Origin: Devosia indica
GTDB taxonomy: Bacteria; Pseudomonadota; Alphaproteobacteria; Rhizobiales; Devosiaceae
Assembly (NCBI RefSeq): GCF_003056405.1
Contig: NZ_PYVZ01000001.1
Location: 248,001-312,000, forward strand
DNA: 64,000 bases
Direction of reading: 5' to 3'
The notes beneath the pieces are model-generated. The model made no database searches. It worked only from the letters and a program-made list of their open reading frames with translations, and had not been told where the DNA came from. Shown here piece after piece: positions 27,215 through 35,834 of the stretch; positions within the stretch are counted from its first letter, which is position 1; the number at the start of each line of letters is the position of its first letter. Both the position numbers and the translations under genes were made by a program.

Positions 27215-28207
27215 ATGGCACGGATATCCGATATTTTCCTGACTGCCCTGGCACCGGCCGTATGGGGCAGCACATATATTGTGACCACCGAAGCGCTCCC
27301 GGGTGGTCACCCTCTGACCCTGGCCGCGCTTAGGGCCCTTCCGGCGGGATTCCTGCTCCTGGCGCTCACCCGCAGTTTTCCACCCTTAGCCCTCATGGGC
27401 CGCATCCTGGTCCTCGGCGTCCTGAACTTCGGGCTGTTCTGGACCATGCTGTTCATCGCCGCAGACCGGCTGCCAGGTGGTGTGGCGGCGACCCTTGGCG
27501 CCGTCCAGGCGCTGATGGTGATCGTATTGGCACGCGCCTGGCTGGGCACGCCTATCATGCGCGGCGCTGTTGTGGCTGCTGTCGCTGGAGTGGCCGGGGT
27601 CGCGCTCCTGCTTCTGGGGCCTGCCGCTGCGCTTGATCCGGTGGGCATTCTGGCCGGGGTGCTGGGGGCAGCTTCAATGGCTGCGGGCACAGTGCTCAGT
27701 CGGAAATGGGCTCCGCCAGTCTCCGCTCTGCGCTTCACGGCCTGGCAATTGACCGCCGGCGGCCTGGTGCTGCTGCCTGTCGCCATGCTTGTTGAGCCGG
27801 CACTGCCCTCATTGTCCGCCACCAACTGGTTGGCCCTTGCCTGGCTTGGTCTGATCGGGGCGGCCGCAACATATGGCCTGTGGTTTCGCGGGCTGGCTCG
27901 GCTGGAACCGGCGGCTGTCTCCATGCTGGGCATGGTCAGCCCGCTCATTGCTGTTGCCCTGGGTTGGCTGTGGCTCAATCAGTCCCTGACGCCCTTGCAG
28001 ATCCTCGGCGGCGGTATCGTTCTGGCTTCGGTCTGGGCCGGGCAGATCACCAATCGCGGGCCGCAGAGCCGGTCCGGGATCGTGATGGGCGACCGCCGCC
28101 GAAAGCACAGGGCAACCGTTGACGTCTGCGCTCTTTCGGAACACCGGCTGGGTGATCTTGGTTTGTCGCGCGCATATCTAGTTGATCCGGCGCCGACCAC
28201 CAGATAG
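27215..28207 (+). CDS. EamA/DMT-family transporter
   Basis: 330 residues, ten hydrophobic segments in two EamA repeats. The first starts TALAPAVWGSTYIVTTEALP, the second near GVLGAASMAAGTVLSRKWAP. The last about 45 residues after the tenth segment are hydrophilic and longer than usual for this family; they may be a read-through of a lost stop codon. Such proteins export metabolites or drugs. It is 45 bp downstream of wrbA on the same strand. Confidence 0.8.
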   Translation: MARISDIFLTALAPAVWGSTYIVTTEALPGGHPLTLAALRALPAGFLLLALTRSFPPLALMGRILVLGVLNFGLFWTMLFIAADRLPGGVAATLGAVQALMVIVLARAWLGTPIMRGAVVAAVAGVAGVALLLLGPAAALDPVGILAGVLGAASMAAGTVLSRKWAPPVSALRFTAWQLTAGGLVLLPVAMLVEPALPSLSATNWLALAWLGLIGAAATYGLWFRGLARLEPAAVSMLGMVSPLIAVALGWLWLNQSLTPLQILGGGIVLASVWAGQITNRGPQSRSGIVMGDRRRKHRATVDVCALSEHRLGDLGLSRAYLVDPAPTTR

Positions 28208-28284
28208 CCGCGCCGGTCACAATTGATCTTCACCCACAAAGACCTTGATTTTTCCGTCTGTGAAGAGGTCGCCAGGAGGACAAA

Positions 28285-28671
28285 ATGGAAGAAACAAATC
28301 CCGCCCGATTTGGAATTATCCTCAAGACAGAGAATTTTGCCGAATGCGTAAAATTCTATCGGGACGTGCTGTCGCTAGGCGTTTGGTACCAGAAGCCCGA
28401 TCTGCTCTGTTTCCATTTCGGCGCTGAAAGCTACCTGATGGTCGAGCGAGGTGGGGTGGGGTCGAGTCAGCGCAAGGGCTCCGAGGCCAATCCCGTTGTC
28501 TTGCGATTTGATGTACCCGATGTTGATCGCGCAGCCGAGCGAATTGCAGGGCTTGGCGTCGATGTAGAGGTTTTGCGATTCGAATGGGGTATGATCGCCA
28601 TCTTCTCGGACCCGGACGGCAATCCCTGCGAGTTCAAAAATGCGGACGATCCGTACTTCGAACTGCCCTAG
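28285..28671 (+). CDS. VOC-family (glyoxalase-like) protein
   Basis: 128 residues: RFGIILKTENFAECVKFYRD, then YLMVERGGVG, FDVPDVDRAAERIAGLGVDV and IFSDPDGNPCEFKN. AGGAGG lies 6 bases before the ATG at 28285, so the start is well supported. It stands alone between the EamA gene and the convergent HAD gene. Codon and base use are less GC-rich than in neighbouring genes, suggesting recent acquisition. Substrate unknown. Confidence 0.8.
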   Translation: MEETNPARFGIILKTENFAECVKFYRDVLSLGVWYQKPDLLCFHFGAESYLMVERGGVGSSQRKGSEANPVVLRFDVPDVDRAAERIAGLGVDVEVLRFEWGMIAIFSDPDGNPCEFKNADDPYFELP

Positions 28672-28841
28672 CGCATGACAAGGTTCGCCTGCTGAAATCC
28701 GCATGGCGGACATTCTGCCATGCGTCCCCAAACGGTCGTCCCAGCGCCGGCTGACGACTCTTGAAAGCGGCTGTCTGTCGTGCTGCGGAGGACCTTTGGT
28801 GCCTGCCTATCGACCAATGCCGCAATTGCGGCGTCCGGACT

Positions 28842-29288
28842 TCAAAAGTCCCCCGGGGCGCATTGCAGGCAGGTCAGGCCGGCTGCGCGCCAGAAGGCGA
28901 CAACAGAGGAGCGGTCGTCCACGACCAACCAGGGTTCATACCCGTCGCCCCGGATGCGCTGCAGCGCAATGGCCTTGGTTTCGGGATCAGGCAACGTGTC
29001 TTGGTCACCCTGGCGCAGGTAGAGCGCGTCAAACGGGATCTCCGCCCGGTGCAGCCACTCTTCCGTGCGCGCCTGCCAGCCGACCGGCCGGCCCGAACAG
29101 ATGACGATGCGCTCGCCCTGTGCCTTGAGGTGCCGCAACAGGCGGACGATGGGAACGATGGGCGGGGCATCCGCCATGGCGTCGTGAAAGTCATCCCAAT
29201 GCTTTTCAACGCCGTGAACCAGATGACCGAGCCGTTCGGCATCAAACGTGGCCAGGGTGCCGTCCACGTCGAAGATTACGCAATTCAT
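28842..29288 (-). CDS. HAD-family phosphatase (polynucleotide 3'-phosphatase-like)
   Basis: 148 residues. HAD motif I is FDVDGTLATF at residues 6-15, motif II ICSGRPVGWQ about 63-72, and motif IV WLVVDDRSSVV about 119-129. This short, cap-less layout resembles the PNKP-type phosphatase. It is the last gene of the ABC/MBL/phosphatase operon; its ATG overlaps the stop of the histidine phosphatase gene (29285-29288). In context it probably removes phosphate from an imported compound. Confidence 0.82.
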   Translation of the reverse strand: MNCVIFDVDGTLATFDAERLGHLVHGVEKHWDDFHDAMADAPPIVPIVRLLRHLKAQGERIVICSGRPVGWQARTEEWLHRAEIPFDALYLRQGDQDTLPDPETKAIALQRIRGDGYEPWLVVDDRSSVVAFWRAAGLTCLQCAPGDF

Positions 29289-29842
29289 GAAACCGTTCCT
29301 TCCGCGAGGAGGGGTTGTTCCCGCCACTGGCCAGAAGCAGGCGTGTAGAGCAGCGGAGTTGTGTTGGGCGCCGAAGGACCCATTGCGTCCTGCCCGGTAA
29401 GGGCGCGCGCGGCACGGATAGCGCCGGAGTGGGCGACGATGACGGGCAGATTGCTGCCCGCAAGAGCCATGCACTGACAGATGGCCGCTGCAAGGCGCGC
29501 CAGCATCGCCTCCCAGGCCTCGCCGCCTTCAGGCGTGGAGGTCCGCGGCGGCAACTCGGCAATGGGCCGGCCCTCGTAGATGCCCCAATCGCGCTCGCGC
29601 AGATCATCCACGACATAGGCGCTCAACGAAGGGAAGGCGAGCAAGGCGGTGTCCCGGGCGCGCGCCTGTGGGCTGGTGAACAGCATGATCGGCCGGCCGA
29701 AGGCCTTGCCCGCCAGCGCTCTCGCGGCCCGGCGCCCGCTTTCGGTCAGTTGCGCCTCTGTTCGGCCGGCAATGAACCCGTCGCGGTTGGCCTCTGTCTG
29801 CCCATGGCGAATGAGGGCGAATGGGCGCTGGGGCAGGATCAC
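29285..29842 (-). CDS. Histidine phosphatase family protein
   Basis: 185 residues. The catalytic motif is LIRHGQTEANRDGFIAGRTE at residues 10-29, the second phosphate-binding Arg lies in TSPQARARDTA, the general acid in LRERDWGIYEG, and the second His in VIVAHSGAIRA. It belongs to the PhoE/GpmB-type phosphatases. It overlaps both neighbours by ATGA, so HAD, histidine phosphatase and MBL hydrolase are translationally coupled. Substrate is predicted to be a small phosphate ester. Confidence 0.88.
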   Translation of the reverse strand: MILPQRPFALIRHGQTEANRDGFIAGRTEAQLTESGRRAARALAGKAFGRPIMLFTSPQARARDTALLAFPSLSAYVVDDLRERDWGIYEGRPIAELPPRTSTPEGGEAWEAMLARLAAAICQCMALAGSNLPVIVAHSGAIRAARALTGQDAMGPSAPNTTPLLYTPASGQWREQPLLAEGTVS

Positions 29843-30948
29843 AGCATGGTTCTCCCTGAAAGCATGGCTGGGAAGCCGGTTTGCCCACGGTAGGCTTCGG
29901 GCGCGCGGCAGAAGAGCGGCGCAAAGCGCTTGGCGCCGAGCCGCGCCAGCATCTTTTGCTGGTCACCCAGCGGAGGGTGCACGTTCCAGCGCGTGAAAAA
30001 GCCGCCGAGCGCGGCAACGTCACGGGCGTGTGCCGTCATGTGACCGGTGAAGAGCACGGCGCCGCTTCGCCCAAGAGCGCCGCTTTCACGCCAGGCCTGG
30101 ACGATCTGCCAGGCCATGCCGTCGTCGGCATTGGGCGTGTCACAGATCAGGAAACGCGCTGACGGGTCGAAAGGCTGTTCCAGCAGCGGAACGATCTGGC
30201 TCGCGCCGGGCGAAACACCACCGGACTGCAGCCCGTCTAGCAGCGCAGCGCGGCAGGTATCATCCAAAGTCACCCTGCCCCGGTTCATCAGGTGCAGCGC
30301 CAGCTCGCCCGCGCGACCGGAGGGCGGTACGGGAAGCAGCACCTGGACGGCCGGATCGAGTTGTTCGATAGCGGCATCGAGCGCGGCCTTGCGCGCCGAT
30401 TGCGGCACGGGATCGAGATGATAGGACGCATCGATCAGGGCGGTTCCCGCCGGGGGAGGCATGTCCAAGGCGAACCACTCGGACTCTTCTGACCAATCGC
30501 CCGAATAGAACAGTGCCTCCTCGCCAAGGGCGAAATGCAACCACACGCCGCCCAGGGCATGTCCGTTGCGCCCGGTTGTGACCTTGATGCCATCGATCAT
30601 CACCTGCCCCCGCTCCGGGATGAGGCGCAGATCGGCTCCCCCCGGAAGGGCCCGGGCTGTTTGCGCGGTGATGTGGATCGGCAGACCGGCGGCGATCGCG
30701 TGCTCGGCGCCCCCGATATGGTCAATGTGGTCATGGGTGATGAACACGGCGTCCGCACCCTCCAGCCACTCCGGTTGGAAAGGTGAGGTCGGCTCCGGGC
30801 CGAAACCCACATCCAGCAGCCACAGTTGGCGGCCGGTCCAGAGGCGAATGCAAGCGGGGCCCTTCTCGCCAAGGCCCGAGAGGATTTCAATCCAGGGCGC
30901 GGTGCCGCGTGCTTCCAAGGCCGGGTCAGGAGCCGGTCTATCAAGCAT
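29839..30948 (-). CDS. MBL-fold metallo-hydrolase
   Basis: 369 residues. The metal motif FITHDHIDHIGGAEHA is at about residues 69-84, the later His in GRNGHALGGV about 126-135 and the Asp in FYSGDWSEE about 145-153. The C-terminal 150 residues (FTGHMTAHARDVAA) form an extra region. Start: the ATG at 30948 has AAGGA eight bases upstream; the ATG at 30957 lies on that site. It overlaps the ATPase gene by 8 bp. In the PhnP group such enzymes cleave cyclic phosphates; here the reaction is unproven. Confidence 0.82.
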   Translation of the reverse strand: MLDRPAPDPALEARGTAPWIEILSGLGEKGPACIRLWTGRQLWLLDVGFGPEPTSPFQPEWLEGADAVFITHDHIDHIGGAEHAIAAGLPIHITAQTARALPGGADLRLIPERGQVMIDGIKVTTGRNGHALGGVWLHFALGEEALFYSGDWSEESEWFALDMPPPAGTALIDASYHLDPVPQSARKAALDAAIEQLDPAVQVLLPVPPSGRAGELALHLMNRGRVTLDDTCRAALLDGLQSGGVSPGASQIVPLLEQPFDPSARFLICDTPNADDGMAWQIVQAWRESGALGRSGAVLFTGHMTAHARDVAALGGFFTRWNVHPPLGDQQKMLARLGAKRFAPLFCRAPEAYRGQTGFPAMLSGRTML

Positions 30949-32011
30949 GCCCGTCATCCTTGGCCGGCAGGCCTGCCGGATCGCAGAATGCCCAAGGGCT
31001 GTGGAGGGAAAGCCGCATGGCCTCGCCTATGCTGGCCCGCTCCGGCGCATGGGCGATCAACGTCGCCGCCGGGGTTTCAAGGGAAAGCCGGAAACGACCG
31101 CCCTGGTAGGTGCAGGTCGCGACCCGCGCGGTGATCGGGCCATCCGCATCGACCCGCACCTGCTCGGGGCGAATGCAGATATGGGTGGGGGTCGTGCCAT
31201 GACCGCGCGCCTCGATCTCCTGACCAAGCGCATGAACGACCACCTTGCCGTCCACGGGCGACCCGGCGCGGTCCACGCTTACCACCGCACCGTCGCCAAC
31301 AAAGCCGGCGACGAAGCAGTCCTGGGGCCGGTCGTAAAGGGCTTCGGGTGCCGCGAACTGTCGAATGCGGCCCTTTTCCATGACGGCCACGCGGTCGGCC
31401 AGGGCAAGCGCCTCGGTCTGATCGTGCGTGACATAGACCATGGTGGCGCCGGTGCGCCGATGAAAGGCGGCAAAGGCCTCCTGCATCGCGCCCCGCAGGG
31501 CAAGATCAAGATTGGCAAGGGGCTCATCGAGCAGCACGGCCTGCGGATCGGCAACCAGGCAACGCGCCAGTGCAACCCGCTGCCTCTGCCCGCCCGAAAG
31601 CTGGGCCGGAGCCCGGTCGGCGAAGGCGGAAAGCCCCGTCAGGTCCAGCGCCTCGGCAACCCGACGCTTGCGCTCGGCTGCGGCAAGGCCCCTCACTTCG
31701 AGTGGATAGGCAACGTTGCCGGCCACGCTCTTGTGCGGCCAGAGCGCATAGGACTGAAAGACGATCCCGATATTGCGCTCCTCGGGCGGCACCAGAGTGT
31801 TCCCCTCAGCGAGCACCCGACCGCCAAGGGCTACGCGGCCCTTGTCCGGCACTTCAAAGCCGGCCGTCAGACGCAGCAAGGTCGTCTTGCCGCATCCGGA
31901 CGGACCGAGCAGCGCGACGAACTCGCCTTTGGCGATTTCAGCGTCGATGCCGTCCAGCGCTGGCGTGCCGGCATAGAGTTTGGAGACGTTGCAGAAGGTC
32001 AACCCTGCCAC
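30941..32011 (-). CDS. ABC transporter ATP-binding protein (FbpC/PotA type)
   Basis: 356 residues. Walker A GPSGCGKTTLLRL, signature LSGGQRQRVALARCL, Walker B AVLLDEPLANLDL and the VYVTHDQTEALALADRVAVM switch are all present. A C-terminal TOBE-like domain follows (about 245-340). It drives the double-permease importer encoded just upstream (13-bp overlap). Ferric, spermidine and hexose-phosphate importers share this ATPase type. Confidence 0.9.
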   Translation of the reverse strand: MAGLTFCNVSKLYAGTPALDGIDAEIAKGEFVALLGPSGCGKTTLLRLTAGFEVPDKGRVALGGRVLAEGNTLVPPEERNIGIVFQSYALWPHKSVAGNVAYPLEVRGLAAAERKRRVAEALDLTGLSAFADRAPAQLSGGQRQRVALARCLVADPQAVLLDEPLANLDLALRGAMQEAFAAFHRRTGATMVYVTHDQTEALALADRVAVMEKGRIRQFAAPEALYDRPQDCFVAGFVGDGAVVSVDRAGSPVDGKVVVHALGQEIEARGHGTTPTHICIRPEQVRVDADGPITARVATCTYQGGRFRLSLETPAATLIAHAPERASIGEAMRLSLHSPWAFCDPAGLPAKDDGHA

Positions 32012-33699
32012 GGCACGGTTCCTTTCGGTAAGCGGGAGGAAGAGAGCTGGACGATGGCCATGAGGGCGATCACCACCGCGACGATGGATGCCGCGAGGGC
32101 CGAAGCCATCACGGTGTCGCCGCTGTCTTCAAGATTGAAGATCACCACGCCCAGGGTTTCCGTGCCGCCGGTCCAGAGCAGGGCCGAGACGGTCAACTCG
32201 TTTACCGCGGTCAGGAAGACCAGAATGGCACCGGCCGCTGCGGCCGGTGCCGAAAGGGGCAGCACGATGTCGAAGAGACGACGCCCCAGTCGCGCCCCGG
32301 CGCTGGCGGCAGCCTCCTCCATCGCCGGATCGAGCTGGCCGATGGCCGCCTGAACTGGTCGCAGCATGACAACCAGAAAGCGGGAGAGGTAAGCGAGCAG
32401 GATGATGGTCAACGTGCCGTAAAGGGTGATGCCGAAGGGCAGGCGTATGAAGGCGAGGATGCACGAAATCGCCAGCACCACGCCCGGCAGCGCATAGGGC
32501 AGGTCCACCAGCGCGTCGATGACGCGTGTCAATTGCGTGGGGCGGCGTTGCATGAGCCAGGCCAGCGGGATGCAGACCGCCATCAGGATCACCGCAGCCG
32601 AACTCGCCAGCAGCAGCGAATTGGCATAGGCCCGGCGCGTGACAGGCTGGTTGAACAGCACTTCGACCCAGGCCTTGAGGGTCGCGGTGTCCGGCGTCAG
32701 CGGCACGCCATAGGCGGGGATCAGCGAGGTCGAGACCAGGGCCAGCAGCGGCACCACCAAGGTGACGAGAATGAAGCCCCAGAGGAAGAGTTCGACAAAG
32801 GGCCGCTTGCGTCCAAGCGAAAGGGACAGCGGTTGGGATGCCAGGCCGACCAGTCCATAGGCCCGACGCCGGAGGAACAGGCGACCGGCCAGAACACCGG
32901 CAATGGCCACTACCCCGATCAAAAGTGCCAGGACGGCGACCTCTGCAAGCACGGATTGTCCCATACCGACCAGGCGCTGGTAGATCAGCGTCGGCAGGGT
33001 GGAATAGCGGGCGGGAATGCCCAGCATGGCCGGAATGCCAAAATTGCCCAAGGCCGTGACGAAGGTCATGGCCGCACCGGCAGCAAGGCTTGGGAGGCTG
33101 AGCGGCAGCACGATCTGCGCCCAGACGCGCCAGCCTCGTGCCCCGGAAATACGCGCGGCTTCCACAAGGTCTCCGGGGATCATCCGCAGGCCGGCGCGCA
33201 GAGTCAGGAAGATGATCGAGGCATGCTGGATGCCCAGCAGAAGCGAGATGCCCCAGGCCGAATAAAGCGGCTGCGGGCTCCCCAGCGGCGGGGCAATTCC
33301 CAAAGTCTTGAGCAGCACTGAGGACGGCCCGGTGGCCTGCATCCACGCCAGCGCCGTGATTTGTGGTGGGATCATCATCGGGATCATCAGGCAGAAGACC
33401 AGAGCCGCCTTGGCGCGGATATCGGTGAGCGCCACCACAAAGGCAAAGACCGAGCCGATGACGATCGACAGGACCGTACCGGCACCTGCCGTGACCAGCG
33501 AATGCTGCAGTGCGGTCAACGTGCTGGGGCGGCTGAGGACCTCGGTGGCATGGACAAGCGTCAGCTCGCTGCCGATGCCGAAGCCCTCGCCCAAAAGGCG
33601 CAGCATGGGCCCCAGCGCAATCAACGCGACCGGCAGCAATAAAAGGGAAATCAGCCGGTCCGGAGACCGGCTGATCGGGTTTGCGGACGTGGCGATCAT
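31999..33699 (-). CDS. ABC transporter permease, fused double domain (FbpB/AfuB type)
   Basis: 566 residues with about twelve TM segments: two BPD_transp_1 units fused head to tail, the first with an EAA loop ARISGARGWRVWAQIVLPLS and the second with EEAAASAGARLGRRLFDIVL. Fused permeases are typical of ferric-iron, phosphonate and sugar-phosphate importers. It overlaps the binding-protein gene by ATGA (33696-33699) and the ATPase gene by 13 bp. The frame is intact. Confidence 0.9.
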   Translation of the reverse strand: MIATSANPISRSPDRLISLLLLPVALIALGPMLRLLGEGFGIGSELTLVHATEVLSRPSTLTALQHSLVTAGAGTVLSIVIGSVFAFVVALTDIRAKAALVFCLMIPMMIPPQITALAWMQATGPSSVLLKTLGIAPPLGSPQPLYSAWGISLLLGIQHASIIFLTLRAGLRMIPGDLVEAARISGARGWRVWAQIVLPLSLPSLAAGAAMTFVTALGNFGIPAMLGIPARYSTLPTLIYQRLVGMGQSVLAEVAVLALLIGVVAIAGVLAGRLFLRRRAYGLVGLASQPLSLSLGRKRPFVELFLWGFILVTLVVPLLALVSTSLIPAYGVPLTPDTATLKAWVEVLFNQPVTRRAYANSLLLASSAAVILMAVCIPLAWLMQRRPTQLTRVIDALVDLPYALPGVVLAISCILAFIRLPFGITLYGTLTIILLAYLSRFLVVMLRPVQAAIGQLDPAMEEAAASAGARLGRRLFDIVLPLSAPAAAAGAILVFLTAVNELTVSALLWTGGTETLGVVIFNLEDSGDTVMASALAASIVAVVIALMAIVQLSSSRLPKGTVPWQG

Positions 33700-34673
33700 T
33701 GCACGCCGAAGATTTCCGAGAAGCGGGCCTTGTTCGCCTCGGTATCAGCAAGGGCCTTGGCGGCGTCGAAATCCATCAGCTTGATGCTGTCGCGCGCCGG
33801 GAAGCCTTCGGGGCTTTCCAGGCCATTGCGCGCAGGGATGTAGCCCATGTCGACGACCAACTGCTGGCCTTCTTCGGAGAGGACGAAATCGACGAACTTC
33901 TGGGCGGCTTCCATATTGGCGGCGCCTTCCATGATGGCCACCGGCTCGGTCACATAGGTGACGCCTTCGGAGGGGAAGACGAAGTCGACCGGCGAGCCTT
34001 CGGCCTTGGCGCGAAGGGCCATGAAGTCGACCAGCACACCATAGGGCTTCTCGCCAGCGGCCACGGCGGTGAACACGCCGCCATTGCCGCCCTGGGCGAC
34101 AGTCTCGTTGGCGGCCAGCGCTTCATAATGCTCCCAGCCAAGGGTCGGATCATTCGTCACGGCGGCGAGGTGGATCAGTGCGGCGCCGGAATAGAGCGGC
34201 GACGGCGAAGCGATCATGCCCTTGTATTCAGGCTTTTCGAGGTCGGCCCAGGAGGTTGGCACTTCGGCCGCACCGGTATTGTAGACGATGCCGGTGGTGA
34301 TCAGCTTGGTCGAGTAATAGTAGCCTTCGGCGCTGTAGAGGGCCGGGTCATAGCCTTCTGCCTCGGGAGAGACATATGCGGTGAGCTTGCCTTCCTGCGC
34401 CAGGCCTTCGAGTGTCACGGTATCGGCGATCAGCAGCACGTCCGGCTGACCGGCGCCGGCTTCCATTTCCGCGGCCATGCGGGTCATCAATTGCGTGGTG
34501 CCATCGCGCACCCATTCCACGGTGATGTCAGGATTGGCTGCCTCGAACGCATCGACGGTCTTCTGGGCATCCTCGTTGGGCTGCGAGGTGTAGAGCTTGA
34601 GCGTTTCGGCCGAAGCCATTGCTGGCAACGAGAGCGAAAGCATCAGCGCAAGGGTAAGGCGGGACATCGTCAT
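33696..34673 (-). CDS. ABC substrate-binding protein (Fbp/Afu/PhnS-like)
   Basis: 325 residues. The signal peptide ends near PAMASAE. The mature part reads LKLYTSQPNEDAQKTVDAFE, then VEWVRDGTTQLMTRMAAE and GQPDVLLIADTVTLEGLA, the class that binds ferric iron, aminoethylphosphonate or hexose phosphates. The paired tyrosines typical of iron binders are not obvious (only SAEGYYYSTKL). With DeoR control and three downstream hydrolases, an organophosphate ligand is favoured over iron. A 12-bp palindrome lies 16 bp upstream of the ATG. Confidence 0.85.
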   Translation of the reverse strand: MTMSRLTLALMLSLSLPAMASAETLKLYTSQPNEDAQKTVDAFEAANPDITVEWVRDGTTQLMTRMAAEMEAGAGQPDVLLIADTVTLEGLAQEGKLTAYVSPEAEGYDPALYSAEGYYYSTKLITTGIVYNTGAAEVPTSWADLEKPEYKGMIASPSPLYSGAALIHLAAVTNDPTLGWEHYEALAANETVAQGGNGGVFTAVAAGEKPYGVLVDFMALRAKAEGSPVDFVFPSEGVTYVTEPVAIMEGAANMEAAQKFVDFVLSEEGQQLVVDMGYIPARNGLESPEGFPARDSIKLMDFDAAKALADTEANKARFSEIFGVQ

Positions 34674-34688
34674 CTCCGAGAGAATTGT

Positions 34689-34700
34689 TTTCGAACGAAA
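34689..34700. promoter_or_regulatory. DeoR-type operator, copy 1
   Basis: TTTCGAACGAAA has 5-bp arms TTTCG and CGAAA around AA. It lies 16 bp before the ATG of the binding-protein gene. An identical 12-mer is at 34831-34842. Confidence 0.65.
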
Positions 34701-34830
34701 GCATCGTGCTGCCGTTGGCCGAGCCTAATATCCGCGGCACATGACGATGCGGTGACGTCTGCAGACTGATTGTGGAAATTTTAGTGCTTGGATGCTGCGG
34801 CGTGGCGAACTATGTTTGGAGAGCAACCAA

Positions 34831-34842
34831 TTTCGAACGAAA
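34831..34842. promoter_or_regulatory. DeoR-type operator, copy 2, abutting the regulator start codon
   Basis: A second exact TTTCGAACGAAA, ending at the base before the DeoR ATG (34843). Binding here would block ribosome-site transcription and give autoregulation. The two copies are 142 bp apart, a distance suited to looping. Confidence 0.65.
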
Positions 34843-35610
34843 ATGAAAAATTCAGATATTGCTCGTCGCCATGATCGCATTCTGAGCCTATTGGCCAGCC
34901 ATGCGTCGCTTTCGGCATCGGCGCTGGCCGATCTGCTTTCGGTTTCAGTACAGACAATCCGCAGCGATCTGCGCATGCTGGATGAAGAAGGGGCCGTTCG
35001 GCGCCGTCATGGCGCCGCGCATCTGCTGACACCGAGCGACAACATCGGTTATGAGCCTCGACTGGAAGTCTCGCGCGACGAAAAGTCGAGAATCGGGGCC
35101 GCAATTGCCAACATTGTTCCGCCAGGAGCAACCATTGCCCTGGGCACGGGCACGACGGTTGAGGCCTGCGCCCGGGCTATCGCGCGCCACGAGGGACTAA
35201 CGGTCTTCACCAACAGCATCCATGCGGTCCTGGCGCTCCATCTGGCGCCAAAGGTTTCGGTGTCACTGGCCGGTGGCAATGTGAGACTGCGGGATCTCGA
35301 CTTCATCGGCTCTGAAAGCGTGGAATTCTTTGCCGGTCTCCGTCTCGACTATGCGGTCTTCAGCGTCGGAGGGCTTTCGCCTGCGGGAGACATGCTGGAC
35401 TTCAACATGGCGGAGGTTCGCGCCAGACGCGCCATTTTTGAGTGCGCCCGCCACCGCATCCTGGTCGCAGACCAATCCAAGATCGGGCGTCCCGCCCCGC
35501 ACGCATACGGTAAGCTCTGGGAGGCAGAAACCATCGTGTGCGGTCATGAGCTTGCGGGAAATCTGCAGGATGAAATTAGGCTTATTGGACACACCGCGAT
35601 CAAGGTCTAA
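34843..35610 (+). CDS. DeoR-family transcriptional regulator
   Basis: 255 residues. The helix-turn-helix is RILSLLASHASLSASALADL then SVQTIRSDLRMLDEEGAVRR. The DeoR sensor domain (sugar-isomerase-like fold) has ALGTGTTVEACARAIARH and FIGSESVEFFAGLRLDYAVF. DeoR proteins are usually released by sugar phosphates. It is divergent from the ABC/MBL/phosphatase operon, with matching palindromes in front of both. The start at 34843 gives a normal N-terminus; an ATG at 34792 would place the operator inside the gene. Confidence 0.88.
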   Translation: MKNSDIARRHDRILSLLASHASLSASALADLLSVSVQTIRSDLRMLDEEGAVRRRHGAAHLLTPSDNIGYEPRLEVSRDEKSRIGAAIANIVPPGATIALGTGTTVEACARAIARHEGLTVFTNSIHAVLALHLAPKVSVSLAGGNVRLRDLDFIGSESVEFFAGLRLDYAVFSVGGLSPAGDMLDFNMAEVRARRAIFECARHRILVADQSKIGRPAPHAYGKLWEAETIVCGHELAGNLQDEIRLIGHTAIKV

Positions 35611-35834
35611 GGGCGGCACAAAGCCATCAGTGCCATTTGAAATTGGGTGCCCGTGCCTCATCACCCTGATTGGCGACACCACCATCGCCAGGGCCGCTGC
35701 GCGCGCCATTCCGGCCGTTCCGCACTAATTTTGGCACACCCGAAAACAGCTATTCGTCTTCGCTGCAAAGTGCTGTCTGGCCGCCCGCGGATATCTTCAA
35801 TCTGGTCGATGCTGAAACGCAAGGTTGATCGAGA
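35611..35834. other. Non-coding 224 bp between converging genes
   Basis: It separates the DeoR stop from the inositol-phosphatase stop. Short stop-free stretches encode C-terminal-looking tails (for example L-I-G-D-T-T-I-A-R-A-A and F-N-L-V-D-A-E-T-Q-G) without starts, which may be gene debris. I see no terminator hairpin of note. Confidence 0.4.

Noticed and set aside
33696..34673. Ferric-iron binding protein as the only reading
   Set aside because: The fold fits, but the tandem-Tyr iron site is not evident and the downstream phosphatases argue for an organophosphate; left as an open alternative.
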